This document shows positions 14,361 to 21,829 of a DNA stretch of 26,721 bases, one piece after another. Positions within the stretch are counted from its first letter, which is position 1, and each line of letters begins with the position of its first letter. Both the position numbers and the translations under genes were made by a program. Source of the stretch: Deltaproteobacteria bacterium (GTDB lineage: Bacteria; Bdellovibrionota_F; JAHFAK01); contig JAHFAK010000015.1 of assembly GCA_023250585.1 (NCBI GenBank), forward strand, positions 1 through 26,721. Direction: 5' to 3'. The notes beneath the pieces were generated by a model, which made no database searches, had not been told where the DNA came from, and was given only the letters and a program-made list of their open reading frames with translations.

Positions 14361-14605
14361 AGTTACGAGTCGGTGAAAAAGAATATTCATTTCAAAACGA
14401 GTCACCACTAATCTATTTTCCAGGAGCGCTTTTAATTCTTTTAGGCCTGATTATTTATTTCATTCCAAAACTGCTGCTTTTTTTAATCTCGGCTGGCTTT
14501 ATCTTTTTAGGCACGCTCTTTGTTACCGTTGCGTATCGTTTTAAAAAATTTAGAAAGACAAATATACGCTTTTTTGATGAACGCTGCACACTGGAAGAGG
14601 ATTAA
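14357..14605 (+). CDS. Small membrane protein, two TM segments
   Basis: 82 residues. Two hydrophobic helices (about 18-37 and 38-57, around PKLL) with a basic C-terminal tail (RFKKFRKT), so both ends are probably cytoplasmic. AAGGGAGGT lies before the ATG and the start overlaps the miaA stop (ATGA), so it is the last gene of the manB operon. No family recognised and no function can be given. The hairpin element at 14635 follows and may end the transcript. Confidence 0.65.
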   Translation: MKLRVGEKEYSFQNESPLIYFPGALLILLGLIIYFIPKLLLFLISAGFIFLGTLFVTVAYRFKKFRKTNIRFFDERCTLEED

Positions 14606-14634
14606 GGGAGGAATCTCTAATAACTATGTTTTTT

Positions 14635-14759
14635 GGGAATCTCTAAAAAGTGCCCAGATACGAGGCGTACACACATGAGCAACCGGAGCGTATATGTCAA
14701 TACGTGAGGATTGCGAATGGGTGGACAACGAAGTAGATGGGTAGTTTTTAGAGATTCCC
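14635..14759. repeat. 125-bp covarying hairpin element, copy 1
   Basis: GGGAATCTCTAAAAA (14635-14649) pairs with the inverted copy ending at 14759. The centre is GCAACCGGAGCGTAT (14679-14693), a 6-base loop and ATACGTGAGGATTGC (14700-14714): stems GCAA/TTGC and CGTAT/ATACG around the internal loop CCGGAG/TGAGGA. It fills the gap between the convergent membrane protein gene and the 111-residue gene, so it could be a two-way terminator. GGAATCTCTAA also occurs just before it (14610-14620). Related to the elements at 17807 and 23882. Confidence 0.85.
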
Positions 14760-14770
14760 TTAACAATCAA

Positions 14771-15106
14771 TTATTCCGGCACAACTTTGAGGCCATTTAA
14801 AATATTCTCAAGTTCCGCATCAAATTCTAAATCAGTAGCAATTTCTTGGAAGTCAACACTTAAGTCAGTCATCTTACGCTCCGTCCAACCTGTTTTATCA
14901 GCCTCTTGAGGTTCTTGGCCTTCGACTTTGTTTTTGAGCTTTTCACTGGCTTGCTTAATAAAATCAGAAAAGCTTACTTTCTTTTGGAGACATTCAGCCT
15001 CTTTAATTTTTCTCCAATTTTTTAAATAGTGTAACCGGCAATAACCGTTAATGATCTGCATATCATTACAGTTATCATCCTTACAAATTGTAATTTTATT
15101 GACCAT
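14771..15106 (-). CDS. Small Cys/His protein, putative zinc-binding
   Basis: 111 residues. The N-terminus has C8-x4-C13-x9-C23-x2-H26 (CKDDNCNDMQIINGYCRLHY), a good zinc-ligand set, followed by a basic patch KNWRKIK. The rest is acidic and helical (about 50-111). YCRLHYLKNW-like sequences occur, as far as I recall, at the start of small proteins of deltaproteobacteria-type bacteria with no known function. No membrane segment or signal. It is a single gene, convergent with the manB operon and divergent from the lipoprotein operon. Confidence 0.7.
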   Translation of the reverse strand: MVNKITICKDDNCNDMQIINGYCRLHYLKNWRKIKEAECLQKKVSFSDFIKQASEKLKNKVEGQEPQEADKTGWTERKMTDLSVDFQEIATDLEFDAELENILNGLKVVPE

Positions 15107-15287
15107 AGCTTTACTCCATTAAAATAATTACTCGCTACTCTATTTTTAATACAAAATCCATGCCAAATATTAATCTTTTTAAGTAGTCGAAATTATTAAT
15201 ATTTCATCTAAGAAAATGCAAGTATTTTAATAGTGCACTCTGAGAATGAGGTATCTATATGCAAAAAGTGTACAGATGGCTATTCCA

Positions 15288-15413
15288 GAATATCAGTGTA
15301 ACAGCTCAGTTAATGGGAAAAATGAAGATGGATCCCGTGGCTTGACCGCGGGATCCAGTTCCATAGAAAAATTACTTAATCCCCCCATTAACTGAACTAT
15401 TACGAATATCAGT
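15288..15413. mobile_element. 106-bp MITE with inverted ends and 10-bp target duplication
   Basis: GTAACAGCTCAGTTAATGGG (15298-15317) and CCCATTAACTGAACTATTAC (15384-15403) are inverted with 18 of 20 matches. Immediately outside both, GAATATCAGT is repeated directly at 15288-15297 and 15404-15413, the pattern of a target-site duplication. The interior holds the GGATCC hairpin: GGATCCCG (15330-15337) and CGGGATCC (15349-15356) in an 11-bp stem with one wobble. There is no coding capacity, so transposition would need an enzyme elsewhere. A degenerate second copy is near 2992. Confidence 0.75.
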
Positions 15414-15422
15414 CTATTTTCT

Positions 15423-15450
15423 TTGCTATTTTTGTGTTTTTTTCTATAAT
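15423..15450 (+). promoter_or_regulatory. Candidate promoter of the lipoprotein operon
   Basis: TTGCTA (15423-15428), 16 bases, TATAAT (15445-15450), then a tandem AATATCCTT pair just downstream. It starts 10 bases after the element's right duplication, so the insertion may have displaced upstream control sequences. Confidence 0.45.
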
Positions 15451-15488
15451 ATCCTTAATATCCTTAGTTTTGAATTATTATTTATTTT

Positions 15489-16577
15489 ATGAAATCAAAA
15501 GTAATTTTAATTTTATCTTTCTGTTTACTTTCTACGTGCAGTTCACAAAAAAAAGAAATTGATTTAGGAACAGAAACTCGCGATGTGGTTCTTGAAAGTG
15601 GAAGAACTGAACTTCGAAACTTCTATAAAGAATTTCTACAAAAAATTACCGACAAGTATTACTCTCCTTACTATAATGATCAAATTGATATTCTCGTACT
15701 TGATTTTCGTAATGACCAAGAGAATACAACGATACTCTCCAAAATATTTAGCGATTTTCTGTATGAACAATTCACCGGAAAAAAAGGCCTACGCCACATT
15801 GATAAAGTGAAAAAAGAAAAAGCTTATGCGGAATTAAACCTCACAAATATCGGTATTATTACTTCTGACCTTGGTAAAACCTTGCTCAATGAATATAATG
15901 TTGAAATTGTTATAGATGGTGAAGTTATTTTAGAAAAAAGCGAGACCGAACGTATTATTGAACTGCATCTTCGTGCATACGAAACAAAATCGGGAATTAA
16001 AATTTTAGGTCAAGAAAAACGATTTAATTTTGAGCGTATTGCTCAAACAATTGATTTGGAAAGTTATCTTCAAACAATACTGGTTCAAAAACAATCATTA
16101 TACATGGGACATTTAAAAATTACCGAAGAAACAAAACTCGCGCAATTCAGTGAACCAGGAAAATCAGCAGATAAACCACAAAACACCTATGCCTCACTGC
16201 AATTGGATGAAGACAAGCTGAATAACATGAAGTTTGAAACTCGTGTAAGTATTGATAATCAAGATTTTTTTCCTGATGAACAAGGTATAATTATTGATCG
16301 TAGCATTAAGAGTGGCCCCTACGAACTCGGCATTATTTTTACTCTCAGTTTTCCTTTTGAAAATAATCTCATTTTTAAAAAACAACAAGCACGCTATCTC
16401 ATCGATGTTAAGCCTCAAGAAAGCTTAGATATCACTATCGAAAATGTGGTAGAACAACCAGACCCCGTTATTCGAGTTAAGGCTATTATTACTAAGCCCT
16501 CTGCTAATAAAGATGATAAAAAGCTCGTCAAAGAGTTTATTAATCTTAAAGAGCTTCCATTAAAACCAGCGAACTAA
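15489..16577 (+). CDS. Lipoprotein with CsgG/FlgO-like domain
   Basis: 362 residues. MKSKVILILSFCLLSTCSSQ is a lipoprotein signal with lipid Cys at 17; Thr at -1 is unusual but tolerated. Residues about 45-180 contain IDILVLDFRNDQENTTILSK, then LTNIGIITSDLGKTLLNEYN and VEIVIDGEVILEKSETERII, the strand-helix pattern of the FlgO/CsgG-like domain of outer membrane assembly lipoproteins. Residues 230-360 are beta-rich and not recognised. The next lipoprotein starts 1 base after the stop, so the two probably act together at the envelope. Family placement rests on pattern, not on an alignment. Confidence 0.65.
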   Translation: MKSKVILILSFCLLSTCSSQKKEIDLGTETRDVVLESGRTELRNFYKEFLQKITDKYYSPYYNDQIDILVLDFRNDQENTTILSKIFSDFLYEQFTGKKGLRHIDKVKKEKAYAELNLTNIGIITSDLGKTLLNEYNVEIVIDGEVILEKSETERIIELHLRAYETKSGIKILGQEKRFNFERIAQTIDLESYLQTILVQKQSLYMGHLKITEETKLAQFSEPGKSADKPQNTYASLQLDEDKLNNMKFETRVSIDNQDFFPDEQGIIIDRSIKSGPYELGIIFTLSFPFENNLIFKKQQARYLIDVKPQESLDITIENVVEQPDPVIRVKAIITKPSANKDDKKLVKEFINLKELPLKPAN

Positions 16578-16578
16578 T

Positions 16579-17796
16579 ATGAAAAAAATAATCTATAGTT
16601 TTGTTTTTATGTTGCTGATATTTTCCTGTGCACCGAAGTATAGCAGAATCGACAATGACTACGTTCGAAAGCTTGCAAATATTGAAGTACAGATACGAAT
16701 ACATCTCGAAAATCTTTACGAAAAAAAACTCCAGGGGGCCCAGCTTCTTGAAACAAAGAGAAATCTTCTCAAACCAAGTGATATTTCAGAAATAAAAAAT
16801 CAAATAAAGATTCTCAATGCTCTGATTAAAGAACATGAATATACGCTGAGTCTTCTTAATGCTCTCAAAAGCCAAGGTGCACTTTCAAATGAAGAATATC
16901 GAAAGCTTCTTCAATTTCACTTTGATCTTTTAACGAGTAATAAGTTTGCACTGTTATTTAACTTTAATAGTTATATTCAAAAAAATACTATTCCTACGCC
17001 TCTTTTGGTACCAAAAAAAGAAGAAGAGCAAAAAAAGCCATCCGCTGAATCTGAAAAAATTTCAACGTTGCGTGCATTAATTGCGAATAAATTATTGATC
17101 CAAGCCCGAGTCATGCATAACCAACTTTCAAACCAAGTTACCAGTGTCGAAGAAGCTCAAACCCTGAGAGAGCTATCGCTTGAAATTAATAGTGGAATGA
17201 CTGAAGAAATTGAAGCAAAGATTCAGCAGGCTGAAAATTTAATAACCGAACACAAAATTCAAGAAGCATATAACATGCTTCTTGAAGTAAGAAATACCTA
17301 TAAAGATGTATGGCCTCAAGAAGAGACACGACTGAAGGTGGAAAATTATGTATCGACGCTTGCGGAAAATCTTAAGGATATTTCGATGGAGCAACGCATT
17401 GGCGTATATGACGATCAGAAAGTTGTTTTTAACGAAGCAGTTGCTATTTATGAAAATGCACAAAACAGTCGAAATCTTTTAGATGCATTACAAAAGTTTG
17501 AAAGCCTTCAAGGCACTACGTTTGAAGACGAAGCACATGAGTATATTAAGAAAACAAAAGATAAATTAGCCCAGGAAGAACGTACCGAAGCAGCAAATAT
17601 ATTATTACAAGCACGCAAAATGAAAGATGCTGATAAAAAGAAAGAAACGCTTATGAAAGCACTCAAAATGTTACGTAAAATTAATAAAGATTATCCTGAA
17701 AATTCACTTCGACAAAAAATAGAACAAAATATTGCTGCTGTTATTGAAGAAATACGAGAGATTGATCCATCGTTTGACGCTGGCAGCACTGAATAA
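16579..17796 (+). CDS. Helical lipoprotein with TPR-like repeats
   Basis: 405 residues. MKKIIYSFVFMLLIFSC is a lipoprotein signal with Cys17. The body is almost all helix: coiled-coil stretches at about 40-130, then QQAENLITEHKIQEAYNMLL and similar helix pairs at about 210-400 that look like degenerate TPR units. No catalytic motif. It probably scaffolds or binds a partner at the membrane, most likely the preceding lipoprotein, since the genes are 1 base apart. Function otherwise unknown. The gene ends 10 bases before the hairpin element at 17807. Confidence 0.65.
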   Translation: MKKIIYSFVFMLLIFSCAPKYSRIDNDYVRKLANIEVQIRIHLENLYEKKLQGAQLLETKRNLLKPSDISEIKNQIKILNALIKEHEYTLSLLNALKSQGALSNEEYRKLLQFHFDLLTSNKFALLFNFNSYIQKNTIPTPLLVPKKEEEQKKPSAESEKISTLRALIANKLLIQARVMHNQLSNQVTSVEEAQTLRELSLEINSGMTEEIEAKIQQAENLITEHKIQEAYNMLLEVRNTYKDVWPQEETRLKVENYVSTLAENLKDISMEQRIGVYDDQKVVFNEAVAIYENAQNSRNLLDALQKFESLQGTTFEDEAHEYIKKTKDKLAQEERTEAANILLQARKMKDADKKKETLMKALKMLRKINKDYPENSLRQKIEQNIAAVIEEIREIDPSFDAGSTE

Positions 17797-17806
17797 TATC
17801 ATTGAG

Positions 17807-17927
17807 GAACCTCTACAAAGGTCCAGATGCGAGGCGCACGTAAATCCACAACCGGAGCATACTTTGATAGTATGTGAGGATTGTGGTTTTATGTGCAACG
17901 ACGCCAGATGGGCCTTTGTAGAGGTTC
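17807..17927. repeat. 121-bp covarying hairpin element, copy 2
   Basis: GAACCTCTACAAAGG (17807-17821) pairs with CCTTTGTAGAGGTTC (17913-17927). The centre is CCACAACCGGAGCATACT (17846-17863), a 5-base loop and AGTATGTGAGGATTGTGG (17869-17886). The stems differ from copy 1 (CCACAA/TTGTGG for GCAA/TTGC, CATACT/AGTATG for CGTAT/ATACG) but stay paired, while the CCGGAG/TGAGGA loop is unchanged. It fills the gap between the convergent lipoprotein and mglA genes, 10 and 2 bases from their stops. Confidence 0.88.
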
Positions 17928-17929
17928 TT

Positions 17930-18523
17930 TTATTCTTTCATTTCTTGTCGGAGGCCGGTGAGAACAGCTTTGGCGATTTCTTTAAGCGTTTCAAAAACCC
18001 CAACCCCTTCAATTGCTTTTGCTTCAAAATCTTTGCAATGATAGGTGTTTAAAAGTTCTCTAAGTTCTTTTGTTTCAGTAATATTTGGAAGATCTCTTTT
18101 GTTATACTGAATAACATGCGGAAGAGTTTCCAAATCGTACCCTTGCTCTTTCAGATTGAGCTTTAAGTTTTCCAAACTTTCAAGATTTGCTTCTATACGT
18201 TCTACCTGAGAATCAGCGACAAAAACAATGCCATCAACGCCTTTGAGAATAAGCTTGCGAGAAGCATCGTAAAATACCTGACCCGGAACGGTATATAGAT
18301 GGAATCGTGTTTTAAAACCTTTTACCTCGCCCAACTCTAAAGGTAAAAAATCAAAAAAGAGTGTACGTTCAGTTTCAGTGGCTAAAGAGATCATTTTTCC
18401 TTTTGATTCAGGGTTTACTTTTTTATAAATGAATTGCAAATTGGTTGTTTTACCACTTAACCCCGGTCCATAGTATACAACCTTGCAATTAATTTCTTTG
18501 GTTGAATGATTTATAAATGACAT
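17930..18523 (-). CDS. mglA: MglA-type small GTPase
   Basis: 197 residues, normal for MglA. This Ras-like GTPase sets cell polarity and drives gliding or pilus motility in Myxococcus, and has related roles elsewhere. GPGLSGKTT (19-27) is the P-loop, [15 protein letters not shown] (48-62) is the switch I region with the intrinsic Arg53, TVPGQ (78-82) carries Gln82, and NKRD (141-144) gives guanine specificity. The stretch [20 protein letters not shown] is nearly invariant in MglA. It is thus likely active. AGAAAGGA precedes the ATG. The upstream gene encodes a roadblock-like protein, as expected for an MglB-type GTPase-activating partner. Confidence 0.95.
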   Translation of the reverse strand: MSFINHSTKEINCKVVYYGPGLSGKTTNLQFIYKKVNPESKGKMISLATETERTLFFDFLPLELGEVKGFKTRFHLYTVPGQVFYDASRKLILKGVDGIVFVADSQVERIEANLESLENLKLNLKEQGYDLETLPHVIQYNKRDLPNITETKELRELLNTYHCKDFEAKAIEGVGVFETLKEIAKAVLTGLRQEMKE

Positions 18524-18538
18524 GCGAATCCTTTCTGT

Positions 18539-18578
18539 TACGAAGTAGCATTCAAACGCTAACTTCGTTGACTTCGTA
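18539..18578. promoter_or_regulatory. Inverted repeat before mglA
   Basis: TACGAAGT (18539-18546) pairs with ACTTCGTA (18571-18578), and a further ACTTCGTT lies at 18562-18569. It occupies most of the 67-base gap between the roadblock-like gene and mglA. In RNA it would form a weak hairpin upstream of the mglA ribosome binding site; it may tune expression of the second gene. Confidence 0.3.
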
Positions 18579-18590
18579 TCATACTACCTA

Positions 18591-19109
18591 TCAATGTTTA
18601 CGTGTAGCTTCTTTTAATACACTGCCGTCTCTATCCATGAGATAGAGTGTTTTCTCTGACCTTTCTGGAGGTCCAACAAGTTTTTGTATTTCAGTCATAA
18701 GTTTTTTCGTTTTTAATTTAATAAAACCAAAAGGTACTTCATTTGAAAAAATAATACCTAAGACGGTACTCTGGCTCAGCAAAATAAAATAGCTGGATAC
18801 ATATTCTCCAGTGAAAAGAAGGGATTCGCTTTTATTCTTTTCTATCATTGTAGAAAATGATCGCAGACAATGAAGCGCATTAAGACTAAACGATGCAAGA
18901 GAGAATCTTGAAAAATCCTCTTCTTTCGTTTTAGAAAAAATTACTTTACCTTTGTTATCAGCAATAAAGACACATTGAGCTTTGAGTAAAAATACGCACT
19001 CTCGTAACGCTGACTCAAGCCCATCTTGCTTGCCTTCATTAATGACTTCTTGAAGTTCTAATGTAACGTTTTGCATAAAATTATGTTTATGAGTACATTC
19101 AAAATACAT
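18591..19109 (-). CDS. Roadblock/LC7-like protein, putative MglB partner
   Basis: 172 residues. The arrangement AQCVFIADNKGKVIFSK (44-60), a helix, SESLLFTGEYVSSYFILLSQ (94-113) and STVLGIIFSN, then a helix, follows the alpha-beta roadblock fold, in which MglB stimulates GTP hydrolysis by MglA. Sequence is diverged and the assignment leans on gene order with mglA. The tail after about 145 (GPPERSEKTLYLMDRDGSVL) is extra. Start uncertain: MQNVTLEL 11 residues in is an alternative and neither has a good ribosome binding site. Confidence 0.6.
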   Translation of the reverse strand: MYFECTHKHNFMQNVTLELQEVINEGKQDGLESALRECVFLLKAQCVFIADNKGKVIFSKTKEEDFSRFSLASFSLNALHCLRSFSTMIEKNKSESLLFTGEYVSSYFILLSQSTVLGIIFSNEVPFGFIKLKTKKLMTEIQKLVGPPERSEKTLYLMDRDGSVLKEATRKH

Positions 19110-19166
19110 GTATAATTTAACAAAGAAAGAATTTCATTGCAATAAATAATTTTTGAGGCTGCCTTT

Positions 19167-20192
19167 TCAGCTCTTTATTAATGCGCTATAAAGCATAGGC
19201 AAAGATATATCAAAACGATAGGCAGTTCCTGAATGTCCATCATTAAATTCTTCATAAAAATGCTTAATTTTTAAGCGTTTTAGTTTATTAACCAAAAGCC
19301 GTGCTCCAAAGTGCATACGATATTCATCTCTATTTCCAACATCTAAATACAGAAGATTAAGTTTACGCAAATTATCAACATATTTTTCAACTATATGAAG
19401 TGGATCATGCGCCTTCCAATGCTTCCAGCGTTTTTCATCAATTTCGGCAGTAAAATAATCAACAGGCCAATGAAAACCAAGCGGAGTATTTTTATCAGCA
19501 TCATAACTGGCAGCCATTGCTATCGTCATAAGTAATTCAATATCTTCACGGCTCGGTCTACTTGCCTTTTCAAATGTCTTTAAAAAATTTTGTATTGATC
19601 CATTATACTTACCAAGTGTTGTACATACCGCCGGAAAATCCGTGCGGTAACAAAGATCAAAATGCATATCGCCTGCATGGCATGCAATAGCTCCCCACAC
19701 ATCAGGTCGTTTCATTCCATACATGAGCGATCCATATCCTCCCGAAGAATGTCCAAAACATGCTCGTTTATCTCGATGATTAAAAGTTCTAAATTGATTT
19801 TCAACACATGGAATAATTTCATCAATGAGATAATCTTCATAATTTCCAATTGCTGTGGAATTAATGTATTGGTTTCCACCAAGGCGCGTAAAGCAGTCGG
19901 GAAAAATAACAATCACGGGGCCCATTTTTTTTTCATACATTAAACGATCTAAACGTTCAGGGAGATTCTCCGTAAAATTCCGCCAATTAAGAGCATCAAG
20001 CCCCGAGCCCGTAAATCCTGCGAGATACATAAAAAGTGGATACCGCTTTTTAGGATGCATTTCATATTCAGCAGGAAGATATATGCCAATTTTTCTGGCG
20101 TGAGGATCATGTAATGGATTATTTTTAAGAATTTTTGAAGAATACTTTAGATAAACAATATGCCCTTGAGGTTTTCTAGAAGCTTTGATCAT
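19167..20192 (-). CDS. Esterase D/Fes-type alpha/beta hydrolase
   Basis: 341 residues from ATG 20192, preceded by AAAGGATAGG; an ATG 54 bases upstream has no such site. The fold is the putative esterase family (PF00756-type): IGIYLPAEYEMHPKKRYPLF near the start is the usual entry, GHSSGGYGS gives nucleophile Ser149, GNRDE gives Asp289 and NDGHSG gives His320, so the triad is complete. AGFTGSG and FPDCF are likely oxyanion and binding regions. No signal peptide, so probably cytoplasmic. Substrate unknown; relatives hydrolyse S-formylglutathione, siderophore esters or feruloyl esters. Divergent from hdc. Confidence 0.85.
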   Translation of the reverse strand: MIKASRKPQGHIVYLKYSSKILKNNPLHDPHARKIGIYLPAEYEMHPKKRYPLFMYLAGFTGSGLDALNWRNFTENLPERLDRLMYEKKMGPVIVIFPDCFTRLGGNQYINSTAIGNYEDYLIDEIIPCVENQFRTFNHRDKRACFGHSSGGYGSLMYGMKRPDVWGAIACHAGDMHFDLCYRTDFPAVCTTLGKYNGSIQNFLKTFEKASRPSREDIELLMTIAMAASYDADKNTPLGFHWPVDYFTAEIDEKRWKHWKAHDPLHIVEKYVDNLRKLNLLYLDVGNRDEYRMHFGARLLVNKLKRLKIKHFYEEFNDGHSGTAYRFDISLPMLYSALIKS

Positions 20193-20225
20193 ACCTATCC
20201 TTTTTCTTGTCTTTTTATTAAAAGT

Positions 20226-20240
20226 ACCATAATGTATGGT
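20226..20240. promoter_or_regulatory. Palindrome between esterase and hdc
   Basis: ACCATA-ATG-TATGGT is a perfect 6-3-6 inverted repeat in the 104-base divergent region. It could be an operator for either gene. TATTAT (20250-20255) is a possible -10 for hdc, but no matching -35 is seen. Confidence 0.3.
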
Positions 20241-20296
20241 GCACATAGATATTATAGGCGATCTGTATTTGGAAAATAAAGAATTCTTTCATAATT

Positions 20297-21406
20297 ATGA
20301 ATAATACGACGATACAAAAAGAACTTGATGGATTAAAAAAGAATTTAAAGAAAACTACTTCCTCATTTCTCGGCTATCCCTGCAATACAGATTTACACTA
20401 TAAAGAGCTCTTTGATTTCTTTTATTTTCCCCTCAACAATATTGGCGATCCTTTTATTGAATCACTGTATCGCGTCAATACAAGAAAGTATGAACGCGAG
20501 GTGCTCGAATTTTTCGCAAAACTCTATAACTTACCAAAAAATAATTTTTGGGGGTATGTAACTTCCGGTGGAACCGAAGGAAATTTATATGGACTCTTCA
20601 TGGCACGCGAGTTTTATCCACAAGGCATATTGTACTTTTCTGAAGATTCGCATTATTCCATTCAAAAAATTGCTCGTATTCTCAACATGAAATATATCAT
20701 GATTCGTTCCGATCAATATGGAGAAATAGATTATAGTGACTTTGAGGCAATAATTACGGTCAATCGACAGTATCCAGCGATTTGCAGTCTGAATATTGGA
20801 ACGACAATGAAAGGTGCCATCGATAATTCTGATCGTATCTACGAAATCCTCCAAAGAAATAATATACATAATTTTTATATTCACGCAGATGCTGCTCTTT
20901 TTGGTATGATGGTTCCTTTTATAAAAAATGCGGCTCAATTAAGTTTTAAAAAACATATTAGCAGCATCGCTATCTCCGGGCACAAATTTATTGGCTCACC
21001 AATCCCCTGCGGAGTTGTATTAACCAAAAAAGAATATACAAAAAGAATCGAAAGAAAAATTGAATACATTGGAACACTTGATACCACTATTTTAGGATCT
21101 CGCAACGGTCATACGCCACTTATTTTATGGTATGCAATTAAAACGCGAGGCCTTGAGGGTTTCCGACAAGAAGTCGAACAATGCCTAAAAATGAGCGAGT
21201 ATCTCTATACAAAACTGCAACAAGCTCATTATCCTTCATGCCTGAATCAATGTTCCAATACAGTTTATTTTAAAAAACCTTCTAAAAAACTTATAGAAAA
21301 ATGGCAACTCGCAATTTCTGATAAATGGGCTCATATTGTTGTTTTACAGCACGTAACAAAAGCTAAACTAGATGCATTTCTTAATGACCTTTTTAACTCA
21401 AAATAG
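20297..21406 (+). CDS. hdc: Histidine decarboxylase, PLP-dependent
   Basis: 369 residues, like Gram-negative PLP-type histidine decarboxylases. It converts histidine to histamine and CO2. GYPCNTDLHYKELFDFF (26-42) with NIGDPFIESLYRVNT is the family signature. SGGTEGN (90-96) binds the cofactor phosphate, H119 stacks on the PLP ring, HADAA (196-200) holds the pyridine-nitrogen Asp198, and Lys230 in SGHKFIGSPIPCG (227-239) is the Schiff-base Lys. All catalytic residues are present. A related PLP decarboxylase with another substrate cannot be fully excluded. The ACT gene follows after 9 bases and the liv transporter after that, so the substrate may be imported by it. No clear Shine-Dalgarno. Confidence 0.88.
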   Translation: MNNTTIQKELDGLKKNLKKTTSSFLGYPCNTDLHYKELFDFFYFPLNNIGDPFIESLYRVNTRKYEREVLEFFAKLYNLPKNNFWGYVTSGGTEGNLYGLFMAREFYPQGILYFSEDSHYSIQKIARILNMKYIMIRSDQYGEIDYSDFEAIITVNRQYPAICSLNIGTTMKGAIDNSDRIYEILQRNNIHNFYIHADAALFGMMVPFIKNAAQLSFKKHISSIAISGHKFIGSPIPCGVVLTKKEYTKRIERKIEYIGTLDTTILGSRNGHTPLILWYAIKTRGLEGFRQEVEQCLKMSEYLYTKLQQAHYPSCLNQCSNTVYFKKPSKKLIEKWQLAISDKWAHIVVLQHVTKAKLDAFLNDLFNSK

Positions 21407-21415
21407 GAGCATACT

Positions 21416-21811
21416 ATGGATAAAAATATAATTAGAATTATTACTGAAAATAAAGCTGGAATTTTATATGCTCTCTCAAAGCTGCTTGCAAAAGAAGGTA
21501 TTAACGTCGAAGATATTGTTGCTACTACTTTTGGCGACAAAGCAATGATCATGCTTATGAGCTCTGATCAAAAAAAGGCACTGAGTGTTATTCAAAATAA
21601 TGGATATCATGTCTTAGAAGAAGAAAGCGTCATCATTAAACTTAAAAATCAACCCGGCGCATTGGCAGAAGTTACAAAGCTTTTAGCAAAAACAAATATT
21701 AATATTATGTCAGCTGTTATAATTAATAAAGATACACACCATGCATTTTTTGTTATGGTTGTAGATAATCCGGTAAAGACTCAAGAAGTTTTGAGCGCAT
21801 ATATTGTCTAA
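21416..21811 (+). CDS. Double ACT-domain protein
   Basis: 131 residues, made of two ACT domains (about 4-66 and 71-131): IIRIITENKAGILYALSKLL and VIIKLKNQPGALAEVTKLLA are the matching starts, each with the Gly at the strand-helix turn where small ligands, mostly amino acids, bind. No catalytic domain. Such stand-alone proteins are thought to be amino acid sensors. Position between hdc and livJ suggests it senses the transported or decarboxylated amino acid. GGAG precedes the ATG and the gaps are 9 and 18 bases. Confidence 0.85.
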   Translation: MDKNIIRIITENKAGILYALSKLLAKEGINVEDIVATTFGDKAMIMLMSSDQKKALSVIQNNGYHVLEEESVIIKLKNQPGALAEVTKLLAKTNINIMSAVIINKDTHHAFFVMVVDNPVKTQEVLSAYIV

Positions 21812-21829
21812 TCAATAAGGAGAAGATCC

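Larger units (their letters stand above)
15107..15488. other. Intergenic region with a small transposed element
   Basis: 382 bases with no gene, between divergent genes. It holds the 106-bp element with its flanking duplications (15288-15413) and, just after it, the promoter candidate of the lipoprotein operon. The first 170 bases, very AT-rich, should include the promoter of the minus-strand gene but I see no convincing one. Confidence 0.6.

Noticed and set aside
14679-14714. Kink-turn motif in the hairpin centre
   Set aside because: Tandem G-A pairs are possible, but the three-base bulge that defines a kink-turn is absent, so I only describe it as an internal loop.
17732-18052. 106-codon plus-strand ORF across the end of the lipoprotein gene and mglA
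   Set aside because: It reads through the hairpin element and antisense through mglA, so it is a chance frame.
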